From positions 62,001 to 126,000 of the forward strand of contig NZ_JABAGR010000007.1 in NCBI RefSeq assembly GCF_012844235.1: a stretch of DNA of 64,000 nt, read 5' to 3'. Made by a program: the position numbers and the translations under genes. Positions 18,211 to 27,184 of this stretch are shown piece after piece (position 1 is the first letter of the stretch; the number at the start of each line of letters is the position of its first letter). The DNA comes from Parafannyhessea umbonata. GTDB taxonomy: Bacteria; Actinomycetota; Coriobacteriia; Coriobacteriales; Atopobiaceae. The notes beneath the pieces were generated by a model that searched no databases, had not been told where the DNA came from, and saw only the letters and a program-made list of their open reading frames with translations.

Positions 18211-18218
18211 CACGGCCC

Positions 18219-18250
18219 ATGGCCCGCGCCGCCCGCGGGCCATATTGTTG
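18219..18250 (+). terminator. terminator of the GntR gene
   Basis: A perfect 10-bp stem (18219-18228 with 18234-18243) with a 5-nt loop is followed by ATTGTTG. It separates regulator from transporter transcripts. Confidence 0.7.
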
Positions 18251-18289
18251 CGCTTGGGAAAACGCTCGAGTCGGAGCTGGCGCCCGGGA

Positions 18290-18330
18290 TTGCATTACGT
18301 ACTATAACGTTATATAACAAGATATAACGT
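18290..18330 (+). promoter_or_regulatory. frl operon promoter with palindromic operator
   Basis: TTGCAT at 18290-18295 and TATAAC at 18313-18318 are 17 bp apart. A perfect 12-bp palindrome TATAACGTTATA (18303-18314) fills the spacer up to the -10, and a further TATAACGT half-site lies at 18323-18330, exactly 20 bp from the first. A bound repressor would block RNA polymerase. The GntR protein encoded upstream is the obvious candidate. Confidence 0.65.
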
Positions 18331-18369
18331 GCGAAGGTACGTGTCAGCAGTCTATACGGGAGGTGCCGC

Positions 18370-19827
18370 ATGTCAGGGGAGAGCTCGAGTCGCAAGCGCA
18401 GGTCGTTCAGCCTGCCGCACGTGTACACCATCGTCTTCTTGCTCATGGTGGTGTTCGCAGTGCTCACGTGGATCGTTCCGTCAGGCTCGTACGAGCGCAA
18501 GACCATCCAGACCGCCGCGGGCGAGAAGGAAGTCGCCGTGGCTGGAACCTACAAGCCGCAGGACAAGGTCTACACCGACTCCAAGACGGGCGAGAAGGTC
18601 GACCTCCGCTGCAGCGTGATGCAGCTGCTCGAGGCACCGACCCAGGGCATCCAGGCCGCCGCCGACGTCGTGGCGTTCGTCCTTCTCATCGGGGGGTCGT
18701 TCGCCATCATCACGAAGACGAACGCGATAAACGCGGGGCTCAGCCACGTTATCGGAAGGTTCAAGGACCGCGACATCCTCATCATCCCCATCGTGATGGT
18801 CCTTCTCTCCATCTGCGGAACGACGTTTGGCATGTCGGAGGAGGCGCTCCCGTTCTACGCCATCTTCATCCCGATCATGATGGCTCTGGGATACGACTCC
18901 ATGACGGCGTTCCTCATCTGCTTCATGGGACCGAACATCGGCTACATCGCCTCGACCGTGAACCCGTTCAACGTCCTCATCGCGCAGGGCATCGTCGGCA
19001 TCGAGGGCAACCCCCAGCTGTGGCTGCGCGCAATCGTCTGGGTCGTGTTTACCGCGCTCGCGATCGTCTGGGTCATGCGCTACGCCCGCAAGGTGAAGAG
19101 GGACCCGCAGAGCTCCATCACCTACAAGGACGACATCCAGAAGCGCGTGGAGTTCTCCGTGCAGGACGACGCCATCGCGCAGCCGTTCTCTGGGCGCCAG
19201 AAGGGCGTGCTCGTGGTGTTTGCGGTCGGCATGGGCATCATCATCTGGGGCCTCGTCACCCAGCACTGGTACATGGACGAGATCAGCGCCGTGTTCTTTG
19301 GCATGGGCGTGCTGTCCGGCATCGTCGCCGGCATGAGCGAGCGCGAGATCGCGGAGGAGTTCGTCCACGGCATCGCGGACTTCGCCTATGCCGCCATCAT
19401 CATCGGGCTCGCCCGCTCCATCCTCGTGATCGCCGAGAACGGCATGATCATCGACACGATCCTGAACGCCATGGCCACGGCCCTTGCCGGCGTGCCCGCG
19501 CCCGTGTATACCACGCTCCTCTACGTCGTGCTTGGCCTCCTGTCGCTGCTCGTGCCGAGCTCTTCCGGCCTCGCCGCGCTCACGATGCCGATCCTGGGGC
19601 CGCTCACGCAGCTCATGGGCGTGAACCCGGAGGCCGCGGTGACCGCGCTCTGCCTCGCGAACCAAACCATCAACTCCATCAGCCCCACGGCGGGCATGAC
19701 GGTTGCGGGACTGTCCGTCTCCAAGATCAGCTTTGGCCAGTGGTGGAAGACGTGCTGGAAGTTCATCCTGCTCATCGCGGTGCTTGGCGTGGTCGTGACG
19801 GCAATCTCCGGCCTTCTGCCCGCATAG
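18370..19827 (+). CDS. YfcC-family membrane transporter
   Basis: This 485-residue protein has about 12 membrane segments and the features of the YfcC/DcuC-like carrier group (IVPSGSYER early, IGGSFAIITKTNAIN, GMSEEALPFYAIF, SSSGLAALTMPI and NQTINSISPTAGM). Such carriers handle carboxylates, amino acids or peptides. Its place between the frl-type regulator and the deglycase suggests it imports fructoselysine or other glycated amino acids, instead of the APC permease FrlA or the ABC importer used elsewhere. GGGAGG precedes the ATG. Confidence 0.8.
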   Translation: MSGESSSRKRRSFSLPHVYTIVFLLMVVFAVLTWIVPSGSYERKTIQTAAGEKEVAVAGTYKPQDKVYTDSKTGEKVDLRCSVMQLLEAPTQGIQAAADVVAFVLLIGGSFAIITKTNAINAGLSHVIGRFKDRDILIIPIVMVLLSICGTTFGMSEEALPFYAIFIPIMMALGYDSMTAFLICFMGPNIGYIASTVNPFNVLIAQGIVGIEGNPQLWLRAIVWVVFTALAIVWVMRYARKVKRDPQSSITYKDDIQKRVEFSVQDDAIAQPFSGRQKGVLVVFAVGMGIIIWGLVTQHWYMDEISAVFFGMGVLSGIVAGMSEREIAEEFVHGIADFAYAAIIIGLARSILVIAENGMIIDTILNAMATALAGVPAPVYTTLLYVVLGLLSLLVPSSSGLAALTMPILGPLTQLMGVNPEAAVTALCLANQTINSISPTAGMTVAGLSVSKISFGQWWKTCWKFILLIAVLGVVVTAISGLLPA

Positions 19828-19954
19828 CGGCCGCAACGAGCTGCGCATGCTGAACGTGTAGGGCGTGAACGCGGCCCTCGCGGTGAGTGACGGACGCGTC
19901 GTGTACGACGAGCTTAGATAGTCTTATCGACAAAGGGAAGGACAGGAGAAGGAC

Positions 19955-20923
19955 ATGGACGCAAAGGACTTTGCAAGGCAGGCGCTGGGCGAGAAGGGCG
20001 CCGTCTCGCAGGTGTACTGGGTGGCGTGTGGCGGATCGGTCATCGACCTGTACCCCGCGCACTGCCTGATTAACGCAACAAGCAAGAGCATCGTGAGTGG
20101 CATCTATACGGCGGCGGAGTTCAACGCATTCCCGCCCGCGCAGCTTGGGCCATCGAGCGTCGTCGTCACGTGCAGCCACAGTGGCGGCACGCCCGAGACC
20201 ATAGCCGCGACGCGCCTTGCGAAGGAGCGCGGCGCCTACGTCCTCACCATGACCAACCGCGCTGGCTCCAAGATCGACAACGGCGAGTGGCCGTGCTGGG
20301 TGTACGAGTGGGAGGACGACACGCCGCAGGCGGCTCGGCCGGCCGGGTTCTCGCTCGCGTTCGCGGCCGAGCTCATGGCAGCGCAGGACGGCTACGATGG
20401 CCGCGAGGCGCTTGCCCGGGGCCTTGCCCAGCTCGACCCCATCATCGCGGCCGCAAAGCCGCGCGTGGCCGCGGACCTTGGCCCCCGCTTCGTGGGACTG
20501 TGCCAGAAGCACGACTTTCTCTACGTCCTGGGCTCCGGTCCCACGTTCTGCCAGACCTACGGCTTCGCCATCTGCTCGCTCATGGAGATGCAGTGGCAGA
20601 ACTGCTCGTACGTCAACTCCGCGGAGTACTTCCACGGGCCGTTCGAGTGCACGGAGGACGGCGTGTTCTACTTCCTGCAGAAGGGCGCCGGCGCCAACCG
20701 CGCCATCGACGAGCGTGCGGAGCGCTTCCTGAAGACGCATACGGACGACCTCGTGGTGCTGGACTCCGCGGCGTATGGCATGGTGGACGTGGGCGAGTCC
20801 GTGCGCACCTACCTGGACCCCATCTTCTTCTACGAGATGAACGTCACGCTGCGCGGCGAGCGTGGCAAGGCGTTCGACCACGATCCGGACGTGCGCCGCT
20901 ACATGGGCGTCGTCGAGTACTAG
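19955..20923 (+). CDS. frlB: SIS-domain fructosamine 6-phosphate deglycase-like
   Basis: The 322-residue protein has two SIS domains (about residues 20-150 and 180-310). CSHSGGTPETI near residue 73 is the sugar-phosphate loop, and EYFHGPFE near residue 227 matches the GPFE signature of FrlB-type enzymes. FrlB splits phosphorylated Amadori products into an amino acid and glucose 6-phosphate. AGGAGAAGG precedes the ATG. The kinase gene follows after 25 bp. It could act on alpha- or epsilon-glycated amino acids; sequence alone does not decide. Confidence 0.8.
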   Translation: MDAKDFARQALGEKGAVSQVYWVACGGSVIDLYPAHCLINATSKSIVSGIYTAAEFNAFPPAQLGPSSVVVTCSHSGGTPETIAATRLAKERGAYVLTMTNRAGSKIDNGEWPCWVYEWEDDTPQAARPAGFSLAFAAELMAAQDGYDGREALARGLAQLDPIIAAAKPRVAADLGPRFVGLCQKHDFLYVLGSGPTFCQTYGFAICSLMEMQWQNCSYVNSAEYFHGPFECTEDGVFYFLQKGAGANRAIDERAERFLKTHTDDLVVLDSAAYGMVDVGESVRTYLDPIFFYEMNVTLRGERGKAFDHDPDVRRYMGVVEY

Positions 20924-20948
20924 GCGGAACGGACCGGGGGGAGGACAC

Positions 20949-21818
20949 ATGCAGAGGCAGGACCTGGACGTCGCCGTGTGCGGCTTCGGAGACAACGTCG
21001 TGGACGTGTACGAGCACACGAGGACCATGTATCCCGGCGGTAACTGCGTCAACTTTGCCGTGTACGCGCTCAAGGCGGGCGCACGGCGCGCGGCGTACAT
21101 GGGCTACTTCGGAAGCGACGACCGTGCGGAGCACGTCATACGCAGCCTCCACGAGGAGGGCGTCGAGACCGTCAAGTGCAGGCAGCTTCTGGGCGAAAAC
21201 GGCTACAGCTGCGTCTCCATCGCGCCGGACGGCGACCGCATCTGGGGTGACTACAACCAAGGCGGCATAAGGGGCGAGACGAGCTACGTCCTCGACCGCT
21301 TCGACATCGAGTACCTGCGCCAGTTCGACGTGGTGCACTCCGGCAACTACTGCTACACCGAGCGCCAGCTTCACAAGATCCACGACGCCGGAATCGCGCT
21401 CTCGTTCGACTTCTCGGACGACTCCACATGGGAGTACTTCCAGGAGGTGGCCCCCAACGTGACCTACGCGTTCTTCTCGGCCTCCGACCTGACCGTGGAC
21501 GAGACGCGCGAGCGCCTGCGCAAGGTGCACGAGCTTGGGCCGCGCTGGGTCAGCGCCACGCGCGGGGCGGATGGTTGCTACGCGTTCGACGGCGAGCGCT
21601 TCTATCGTCAGGAGTCGAAGCCCGTGGAGCACATGCGCGACGCCATGGGGGCGGGGGACTCGTTTCTCACGTCGTTTTTGGTGAAGGCGCTCGACGGGCT
21701 CAAGCGCGGCGCGTCACATGAGGAGGCGTACTCGGCGGGGCTCGCGTTCGCGGCGGAGTTCGCGTCAGACGTGTGCTGCGCGCAGGACGGAAGCTGGGGC
21801 CACGGGCTCAGGTACTAG
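20949..21818 (+). CDS. frlD: PfkB-family fructoselysine 6-kinase-like
   Basis: This 289-residue ribokinase-fold enzyme has GFGDNVVDVY at the N terminus, MYPGGNCVNFAVYA for sugar binding and the C-terminal signature DAMGAGDSFLTSF with the catalytic Asp. The pairing with an FrlB-like deglycase implies it phosphorylates fructosamines at the 6 position before deglycation. GGGGGAGG lies before the ATG; the upstream in-frame codons overlap frlB and are not coding. It is the last gene of the operon and converges on the flavoprotein gene. Confidence 0.8.
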   Translation: MQRQDLDVAVCGFGDNVVDVYEHTRTMYPGGNCVNFAVYALKAGARRAAYMGYFGSDDRAEHVIRSLHEEGVETVKCRQLLGENGYSCVSIAPDGDRIWGDYNQGGIRGETSYVLDRFDIEYLRQFDVVHSGNYCYTERQLHKIHDAGIALSFDFSDDSTWEYFQEVAPNVTYAFFSASDLTVDETRERLRKVHELGPRWVSATRGADGCYAFDGERFYRQESKPVEHMRDAMGAGDSFLTSFLVKALDGLKRGASHEEAYSAGLAFAAEFASDVCCAQDGSWGHGLRY

Positions 21819-21838
21819 ACGAACGATGTTTTTTTGGG

Positions 21839-21862
21839 GGGGCTCCGCTTTGACGGAGCCCC
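21839..21862. terminator. hairpin downstream of frlD
   Basis: GGGGCTCCG and CGGAGCCCC form a 9-bp stem with a 6-nt loop. A T7 run and extra G residues precede it on the plus strand. It lacks a downstream T run in either direction. Confidence 0.45.
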
Positions 21863-21875
21863 TGGCGTAAAGCAA

Positions 21876-21920
21876 GGACCCCGGGACTCGCGCGGCACGT
21901 TGCCGCGGGTCCCGGGGTCC
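21876..21920. terminator. strong bidirectional hairpin between convergent genes
   Basis: A perfect 12-bp outer stem (21876-21887 with 21909-21920) surrounds a 7-bp inner stem (CGCGGCA with TGCCGCG) and a 3-nt loop. It lies 26 bp from the minus-strand stop codon and probably ends both transcripts. Confidence 0.65.
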
Positions 21921-21946
21921 CTGGTCTCAAGGGCGTGTTGCGGTCC

Positions 21947-24900
21947 CTATGCCTTGCTCTTCTCGCCCGCGAGCTTTGTGCGCACGATCTTGAACGAGCG
22001 CTTGGCCTGGTAGGGCAGGATGGCCTTCATCTTGTCCTCGGCCGTGTACATGTCGGACGCCTCCGGCACGTCGCGCGTGAGGTGGATCGCGTCGAACTCG
22101 CAGCGTGTGGTGCACAGTCCGCAGCCAATGCACTTGTTCGTGTCGACGATGCTGGCGCCGCACTTCAGGCAGCGCGCGGTCTCCTTGCGGATCTGCTCCT
22201 CCGTGAACTGGCGACGCGGGTCGTGCCAGTTGTGGTCGATGGAGGTAACCTTCTGGCATGCGGGGACCTGACGGCCGGCGTGGTCGTAGTCGCCGGGCGC
22301 GAGCACCACGTCGTCCTTGTTGAGCTCGACGTAGTGGCGCTGGTTCCTGCCCAGCGTGAGCGAGGAGCCGGTCTGCACGAAGCGGTGCAGGCTGATCGCG
22401 GCCTCGTGGCCCGCGGCGATCGCGTCGATCACGAAGCTGGGACCGGTGTAGACGTCACCGCCCACGAAGATGTCCGGCTCGTCGGTCTGATAGGTCTTGG
22501 GGTCCGCGACGGCGCCCTGCCCACGGCCGAGCTTGACCTTGCTGCCCGCGAGCAGGTCGCCCCACTCGATGGACTGGCCGATGGAGAGGACGACGTTCTT
22601 GCACGGCACGAACGTGGTGTCGGACTCGTCGTAGGTGGGCGAGAAGTGCTTGGCCTCGTCGAAGACGCGCGTGCAGCGCTTGAAGGTGACGCCGCGGACG
22701 CGACCCGCCTCATCGAGCTCGATGCGCGCGGGGCCCCAGCCGTTGTGGACCGTGACGCCGTCGTCCTTGGCCTCCTGCACCTCGAGCGGGAGGGCCGGCA
22801 TCTCGTCCGGCTGCTCCAGGCACCACATGCTCACGTCGTCAGAGCCGCAGCGCTTGGACACGCGCGCGGAGTCGATGGCCACGTTGCCGCCGCCGATGAC
22901 GACGGTCGCACCGTGGACCTCGTGCGACGGGTCGTCAAGCGCGCGGCGCAGGAAGTCAACGGCCGTGCTGACGCCCGCGGCGTCCTCGCCGTCCACGCCG
23001 GCCTTGCGGCCGCCCTGGCAGCCGATCGCAACGTAGAACGCCTTGAAGCCCTGCTCGCGCAGCTGCTGGAGCGTGACGTCGCGTCCGACCTCCACGCCGC
23101 AGCGGATCTCGACGCCCATCTGGCGCAGGATGTCGATCTCTGCGGCCACGACGTCCTTCTCGAGCTTGTAGCTGGGGATGCCGTAGACCATCATGCCGCC
23201 GGGCAGTGGGTTCTTCTCGAACACGACGGGGTTGTAGCCCATGTTCGCCAGGTAGTATGCGCAGCTGAGGCCAGCGGGTCCCGCACCCACGACGGCGATC
23301 TTCTCGAGGTGACGGCCGCGGTTGGAGGATATCACCGGCTCCGGCACGTAGCGGTGCTCCGCCTCCATGTCCTTGGCCGCGATGAACGCCTTCACGTCGT
23401 CGATGGCCACGGCCTCGTCCACCAGCCCGCGCGTGCAGGCGGCCTCGCAGCGCTTGTTGCAGATGCGGCCGCACACCGCCGGGAACGGGTTCTCCTTCTT
23501 GATGAGCGCCAGCGCGTCACGGTAGCGTCCCTGCGCGGCCATGCGCAGGTAGCCCTGGATCGCGATGTGCGCGGGGCATGCGACCTTGCACGGCGAGGTG
23601 CCGGACTCATGGCACTCGATGCGGTTGTTGTTCTTGTAGTTGGGGTCCCAGTCCTTCTCGCTCCAGGCGTGGTCGTCGGGAAGCGGCTGTTTGGGGTAGG
23701 AGACGCGGCCGTTCTTGGTGAGGAGCTTCTGGCCAAGCTGCACGGCACCTGCGGGGCAGACCTCGACGCAGCCTCCGCACGCCACGCACTTCTCCTCGTC
23801 CACGTGCGCGCGATAGGCGCTTGCGCTCATGTTGGGCGTGTTAAACAGCTGCGAGGTGCGCAGCGCGTAGCACACGTTCACGTCGCAGTTGCAGATGCCA
23901 AATATCTTGCGCTCGCCATCGATGTTCGTGATCTGGTGCACGTAGCCGTTCTTCTCGGCGTTCAGCAGGATGTCGATGACCTCGTCATAGGTGATGTAGT
24001 GGCCCTTGCCGGTCTCGACGCTGTAGTCCGCCAGGTCGCCCACGCCTATGCACCAGTTCTGCGGGTCGCGCCCGGCGTTGTTGGTGCGTGCGCGCTCTGA
24101 CAACGTGCACGAGCACGGGCCGACGGAGAAGTGGTCGTACTTCTTGAGCCAGTGCGAGAGGTGCTCGACGTCCGCGGACTGGTTCTCGTGCCTGATGGCG
24201 TGCTCCACGGGGATGACGTGCATGCCGACGCCGGCGCCTCCGGGCGGGACCATCTTCGTGGCCATGGTGAGCGGCAGGTACGTCATGCGCTCGAAGAACG
24301 TCCCGAGCTCGGGGTGCTCGTTCAGCTGCTTCTCGTTCATGACCGTGAACTCCGCGGCCCCGGGGACGAACATGGGCAGGACGTAGCGCTTCTCGCCTTT
24401 GGGGTTCTTCCCGTCCAGGTTCTCCCAGTTGTACTCGATGCAGCCCTTGATGGACATGGAGTCGAGAAGTTCCTGGGCCTTCTCCTTCGACACGCCCGCG
24501 CCTGCGGCAACCTGCTCCAGGGTCTCGGGCACGCGGCGCTTCATGTGGCGCGTGAGCGCGGCCTCCTCCTCCGTCATGGCGACGGCGAGGCCCCAGTAGT
24601 CGGGGTCGTCGTAGTTGGTCTTGTGGAGCATGCGGTCCGTCATCTTGGCGGCTTCGCGCAGGACGCCCGGCTTTGGCGCCTCGGACGACGCCGGGCCGGG
24701 CGCGTCCACGGACGACGGCACGTAGTGATTCGCGCCGTCGTTCTCCACGAAGGTCTCGCGCGCGTTGATGACCCTGAGCTCGCGACCCTGCGGGTTCACG
24801 CGGGGTATGCCGTCCTCGTCGAGCTTGGGCCTGCGGTTGCGGACGGCGATGTCCTCATCCGTCATGCCGCGCCGCATCGCCTCCGCGCGCTCCTCGACGC

Positions 24901-25006
24901 TCGCCCCGCCGTAGTCCTCTGTCGGCCGGCCCGTCTTGGCGCCCTCCTCATAGTTGGCGGTCCCTATGCGGATGACCGTGTTCTTCTCGTCCGCGTCTTC
25001 AACCAT
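21947..25006 (-). CDS. GltD-like FAD/NAD(P) oxidoreductase with Fe-S domains
   Basis: This 1019-residue protein has five parts. Residues 1-115 are acidic and probably flexible. Residues 120-400 are a Cys-bearing domain (CSC near 298, CNCDVNVC near 372). A 4Fe-4S ferredoxin motif lies at 407-417 (CVACGGCVEVC). A GltD/Fer4_20 domain with further Cys at 465-524 leads to an FAD fold VGAGPAGLS near 573 and a NAD(P) fold VIGGGNVAIDSA near 703. A C-terminal ferredoxin occupies 946-969. It should move electrons between NAD(P)H and ferredoxin or a partner. No GltB or NfnA gene is adjacent. GGGAGACC precedes the ATG. Confidence 0.8.
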   Translation of the reverse strand: MVEDADEKNTVIRIGTANYEEGAKTGRPTEDYGGASVEERAEAMRRGMTDEDIAVRNRRPKLDEDGIPRVNPQGRELRVINARETFVENDGANHYVPSSVDAPGPASSEAPKPGVLREAAKMTDRMLHKTNYDDPDYWGLAVAMTEEEAALTRHMKRRVPETLEQVAAGAGVSKEKAQELLDSMSIKGCIEYNWENLDGKNPKGEKRYVLPMFVPGAAEFTVMNEKQLNEHPELGTFFERMTYLPLTMATKMVPPGGAGVGMHVIPVEHAIRHENQSADVEHLSHWLKKYDHFSVGPCSCTLSERARTNNAGRDPQNWCIGVGDLADYSVETGKGHYITYDEVIDILLNAEKNGYVHQITNIDGERKIFGICNCDVNVCYALRTSQLFNTPNMSASAYRAHVDEEKCVACGGCVEVCPAGAVQLGQKLLTKNGRVSYPKQPLPDDHAWSEKDWDPNYKNNNRIECHESGTSPCKVACPAHIAIQGYLRMAAQGRYRDALALIKKENPFPAVCGRICNKRCEAACTRGLVDEAVAIDDVKAFIAAKDMEAEHRYVPEPVISSNRGRHLEKIAVVGAGPAGLSCAYYLANMGYNPVVFEKNPLPGGMMVYGIPSYKLEKDVVAAEIDILRQMGVEIRCGVEVGRDVTLQQLREQGFKAFYVAIGCQGGRKAGVDGEDAAGVSTAVDFLRRALDDPSHEVHGATVVIGGGNVAIDSARVSKRCGSDDVSMWCLEQPDEMPALPLEVQEAKDDGVTVHNGWGPARIELDEAGRVRGVTFKRCTRVFDEAKHFSPTYDESDTTFVPCKNVVLSIGQSIEWGDLLAGSKVKLGRGQGAVADPKTYQTDEPDIFVGGDVYTGPSFVIDAIAAGHEAAISLHRFVQTGSSLTLGRNQRHYVELNKDDVVLAPGDYDHAGRQVPACQKVTSIDHNWHDPRRQFTEEQIRKETARCLKCGASIVDTNKCIGCGLCTTRCEFDAIHLTRDVPEASDMYTAEDKMKAILPYQAKRSFKIVRTKLAGEKSKA

Positions 25007-25438
25007 GTTGGTCTCCCATCAGGCCAGGTGCATTCCAACGTCTTCTTCACAATGTCACCAATTCTAGCAGCGCGGGGCAACCATTTGCAGGGCACGGCGC
25101 ATTTTGCCGAAACTGCCCCGGTGCGTTTCAAGCCGCGTCGCGGCGCGCGCCCCGCCACGCTCCGAGTCCGGTTGTGTAGATGCTGTGGGCCGCGTTTCGG
25201 GCGCTGGGCGCACGTTGCGTCGAAGGCAAGAAAACGACCACTTCTAGCTGCGGCGATACAAAAAATGGAACGGCCGCAAGACAGCGGCAAGACGCGTGGG
25301 AGGTAGCTGCAAGCGCCGTGGTGCACCCTCTTCATCCATCCCCGAGCGCGCGGAGAGAACTAACGGAGTCCGGCGAGCCAAGACAGTCGCCCGCCGGACA
25401 GGCCACGGGACCATATCGGTCCAAGAGACGGAGGACGC
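25007..25438. other. gene-free region before the pilus locus
   Basis: This 430-bp divergent gap holds the 5' regions of the flavoprotein (minus) and pilin (plus) genes. I found no convincing -35/-10 pair, hairpin or small gene. The stretch at 25215-25275 is relatively AT-rich and is the likeliest site of the pilin promoter. Confidence 0.4.
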
Positions 25439-27157
25439 ATGAGTGGGAATGCGAGGCAGGCGCGGTTTGCAGGACTTGGAAGGGCCATGGGGCGAGTGGC
25501 CCTCGTGGGCGGCGTTGCGGCTTCGTTGGCGCTGGGGCAGCTGGCGCCCGTAGCGGCGCTGGCGGAGGGCGAGGCCCAGGATGCGACCAAGGGCTCGATC
25601 ACCATCAACTCAAACAACTACAGGAAGGGCGAGCTTTCCTACCTTGGCTACCAGGTGTTCAAGGCGGCCGTGGGAAAGGACGGGTCGGTCTCTGACGTGC
25701 AGTGGGCAAACGACGACGTGAAGGCCGCCGTGGAGGGGGTCATCAGAGCGGAGGACGCCTCGTACAGGGGCACGACCGCCCAGGATGCGGCCGTGTGGAT
25801 TCGCGCGCACGTGCAGAAGGACGCCTATTGGCTCAAGGCGACCGATCCCGTCGGTAAGATCGCAAAGGCGGTCTCCGGCAAGACGAGCACCGTCACGGCG
25901 AAGCCGGGTGTCGCCGCAAGCGTGGACCAGGGGTACTGGCTCTTCGTGACCGATCCCGCCTCGACGAACGGCAAGGTCTACCTTGGCGGCACGTCGCCGC
26001 TGTTCGTGCTGGTGGGCACGGAGCCCGTGGACGTGACCGAGAAGACCGACCTTCCCCACTTGGGGAAGACCGTAACGGACGACGCGGGAAGGCGAAGCAT
26101 CGCCGCGGACTCGCAGATGGGCCAGGAGCTCTCGTACAGGCTGGAGGGCTCCCTGCCGATGAACTTCGACAGCTACGACAAGTACTATTACCAGTTCGAG
26201 GACACGCTGTCGAAAGGCCTGACGCTTGGCAGCGACGTCAAGGTCGAGGTGGATTGCACGGACGAGAAGGGCGGCCCCGTCACTCGAGACGCCACCGGCA
26301 AGTTCAAGGTGGAGCGCGTGTCAAATGCCGATGGGACTACGACGCTCAGGCTCACTTGCGAGGACGTCAAGGCCATCGACGGTCTGGACGCCTCCTCCAC
26401 GATCAGGGTCACCTACAAGGCGAAGATCAACGAGAAGGCCGTCATGGGCGGCAAGGGCAACAGGAACGACGCGAAGATAACGTACTCCAACAACCCGAAC
26501 TCGGACAGCAAGGGAACGTCCCACGGCGGAGGGACGACGAACTACACGTTCAGACTCGACATCTGCAAGGTCGATGCCGCGACGAAGCGACCGCTCGCGG
26601 GCGCCAAGTTCACGATTCAGGCGACCGACCCGGACGACGAGGGATCGAAGAATAAGTACGTCCAGGAGGACGGCTCCCTGGGAAGCACGCCGTTCGTGTT
26701 TACGACGGACGAGAAGGGCATGATCGACGCACCGAGAATCGACTCGGGCACCTATACCATCCATGAGACGGAGGCGCCCAAGACGGACGACGGAACCTAT
26801 GACAAGGTGCCTGACTTCGGCGTGGAGTTCAGCCCATCATACGTGCTGCCAAACTCCCTTGGCACGGATGACGGTGGCGCCTACAGGCTTACGGTACGGA
26901 CGCTGGGCGGTGACGGCTATGTCACGGGCGGCATCGACGCGAACGGCGACGGCGTCATCGACGAAAAGGACTCCAAGGAGAAGATCGCGGACGCCGCGAC
27001 GGGAACCGCGCGCGTGACCGTGGGCGACCGCCTGCAGACGAGCCTGCCGGTCACCGGTCGAAGCGGCATCGCCATGGCCGTGGGAACGGGGCTCGTCATC
27101 GTGACGGCGTCGGTCATCGCAATCAATCGCAGGCGCGGGGACGACCAGGTGGACTAG
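25439..27157 (+). CDS. LPXTG pilin, SpaA-like isopeptide-forming
   Basis: The 572-residue surface protein has a signal peptide (about 1-43), N-terminal pilin-type domains, and a CnaB fold at about 372-490 whose LDICKVD lysine strand and YTIHETEAP glutamate strand suggest an internal isopeptide bond. A 12-residue EF-hand-like loop follows at 500-511. The sorting signal is LPVTG at 536-540, then a membrane segment and basic tail. The sortase gene lies two genes downstream. It is probably the major pilus subunit. GGAGG precedes the ATG. Confidence 0.85.
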   Translation: MSGNARQARFAGLGRAMGRVALVGGVAASLALGQLAPVAALAEGEAQDATKGSITINSNNYRKGELSYLGYQVFKAAVGKDGSVSDVQWANDDVKAAVEGVIRAEDASYRGTTAQDAAVWIRAHVQKDAYWLKATDPVGKIAKAVSGKTSTVTAKPGVAASVDQGYWLFVTDPASTNGKVYLGGTSPLFVLVGTEPVDVTEKTDLPHLGKTVTDDAGRRSIAADSQMGQELSYRLEGSLPMNFDSYDKYYYQFEDTLSKGLTLGSDVKVEVDCTDEKGGPVTRDATGKFKVERVSNADGTTTLRLTCEDVKAIDGLDASSTIRVTYKAKINEKAVMGGKGNRNDAKITYSNNPNSDSKGTSHGGGTTNYTFRLDICKVDAATKRPLAGAKFTIQATDPDDEGSKNKYVQEDGSLGSTPFVFTTDEKGMIDAPRIDSGTYTIHETEAPKTDDGTYDKVPDFGVEFSPSYVLPNSLGTDDGGAYRLTVRTLGGDGYVTGGIDANGDGVIDEKDSKEKIADAATGTARVTVGDRLQTSLPVTGRSGIAMAVGTGLVIVTASVIAINRRRGDDQVD

Positions 27158-27184
27158 GAAGCTGAAGTAGGAGGGAGACGCTCG

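Noticed and set aside
21829-21842. T7-G7 homopolymer run after frlD
   Set aside because: It sits on the wrong side of the hairpin to act as the U tract of a plus-strand terminator. It may simply be a slippage-prone run.
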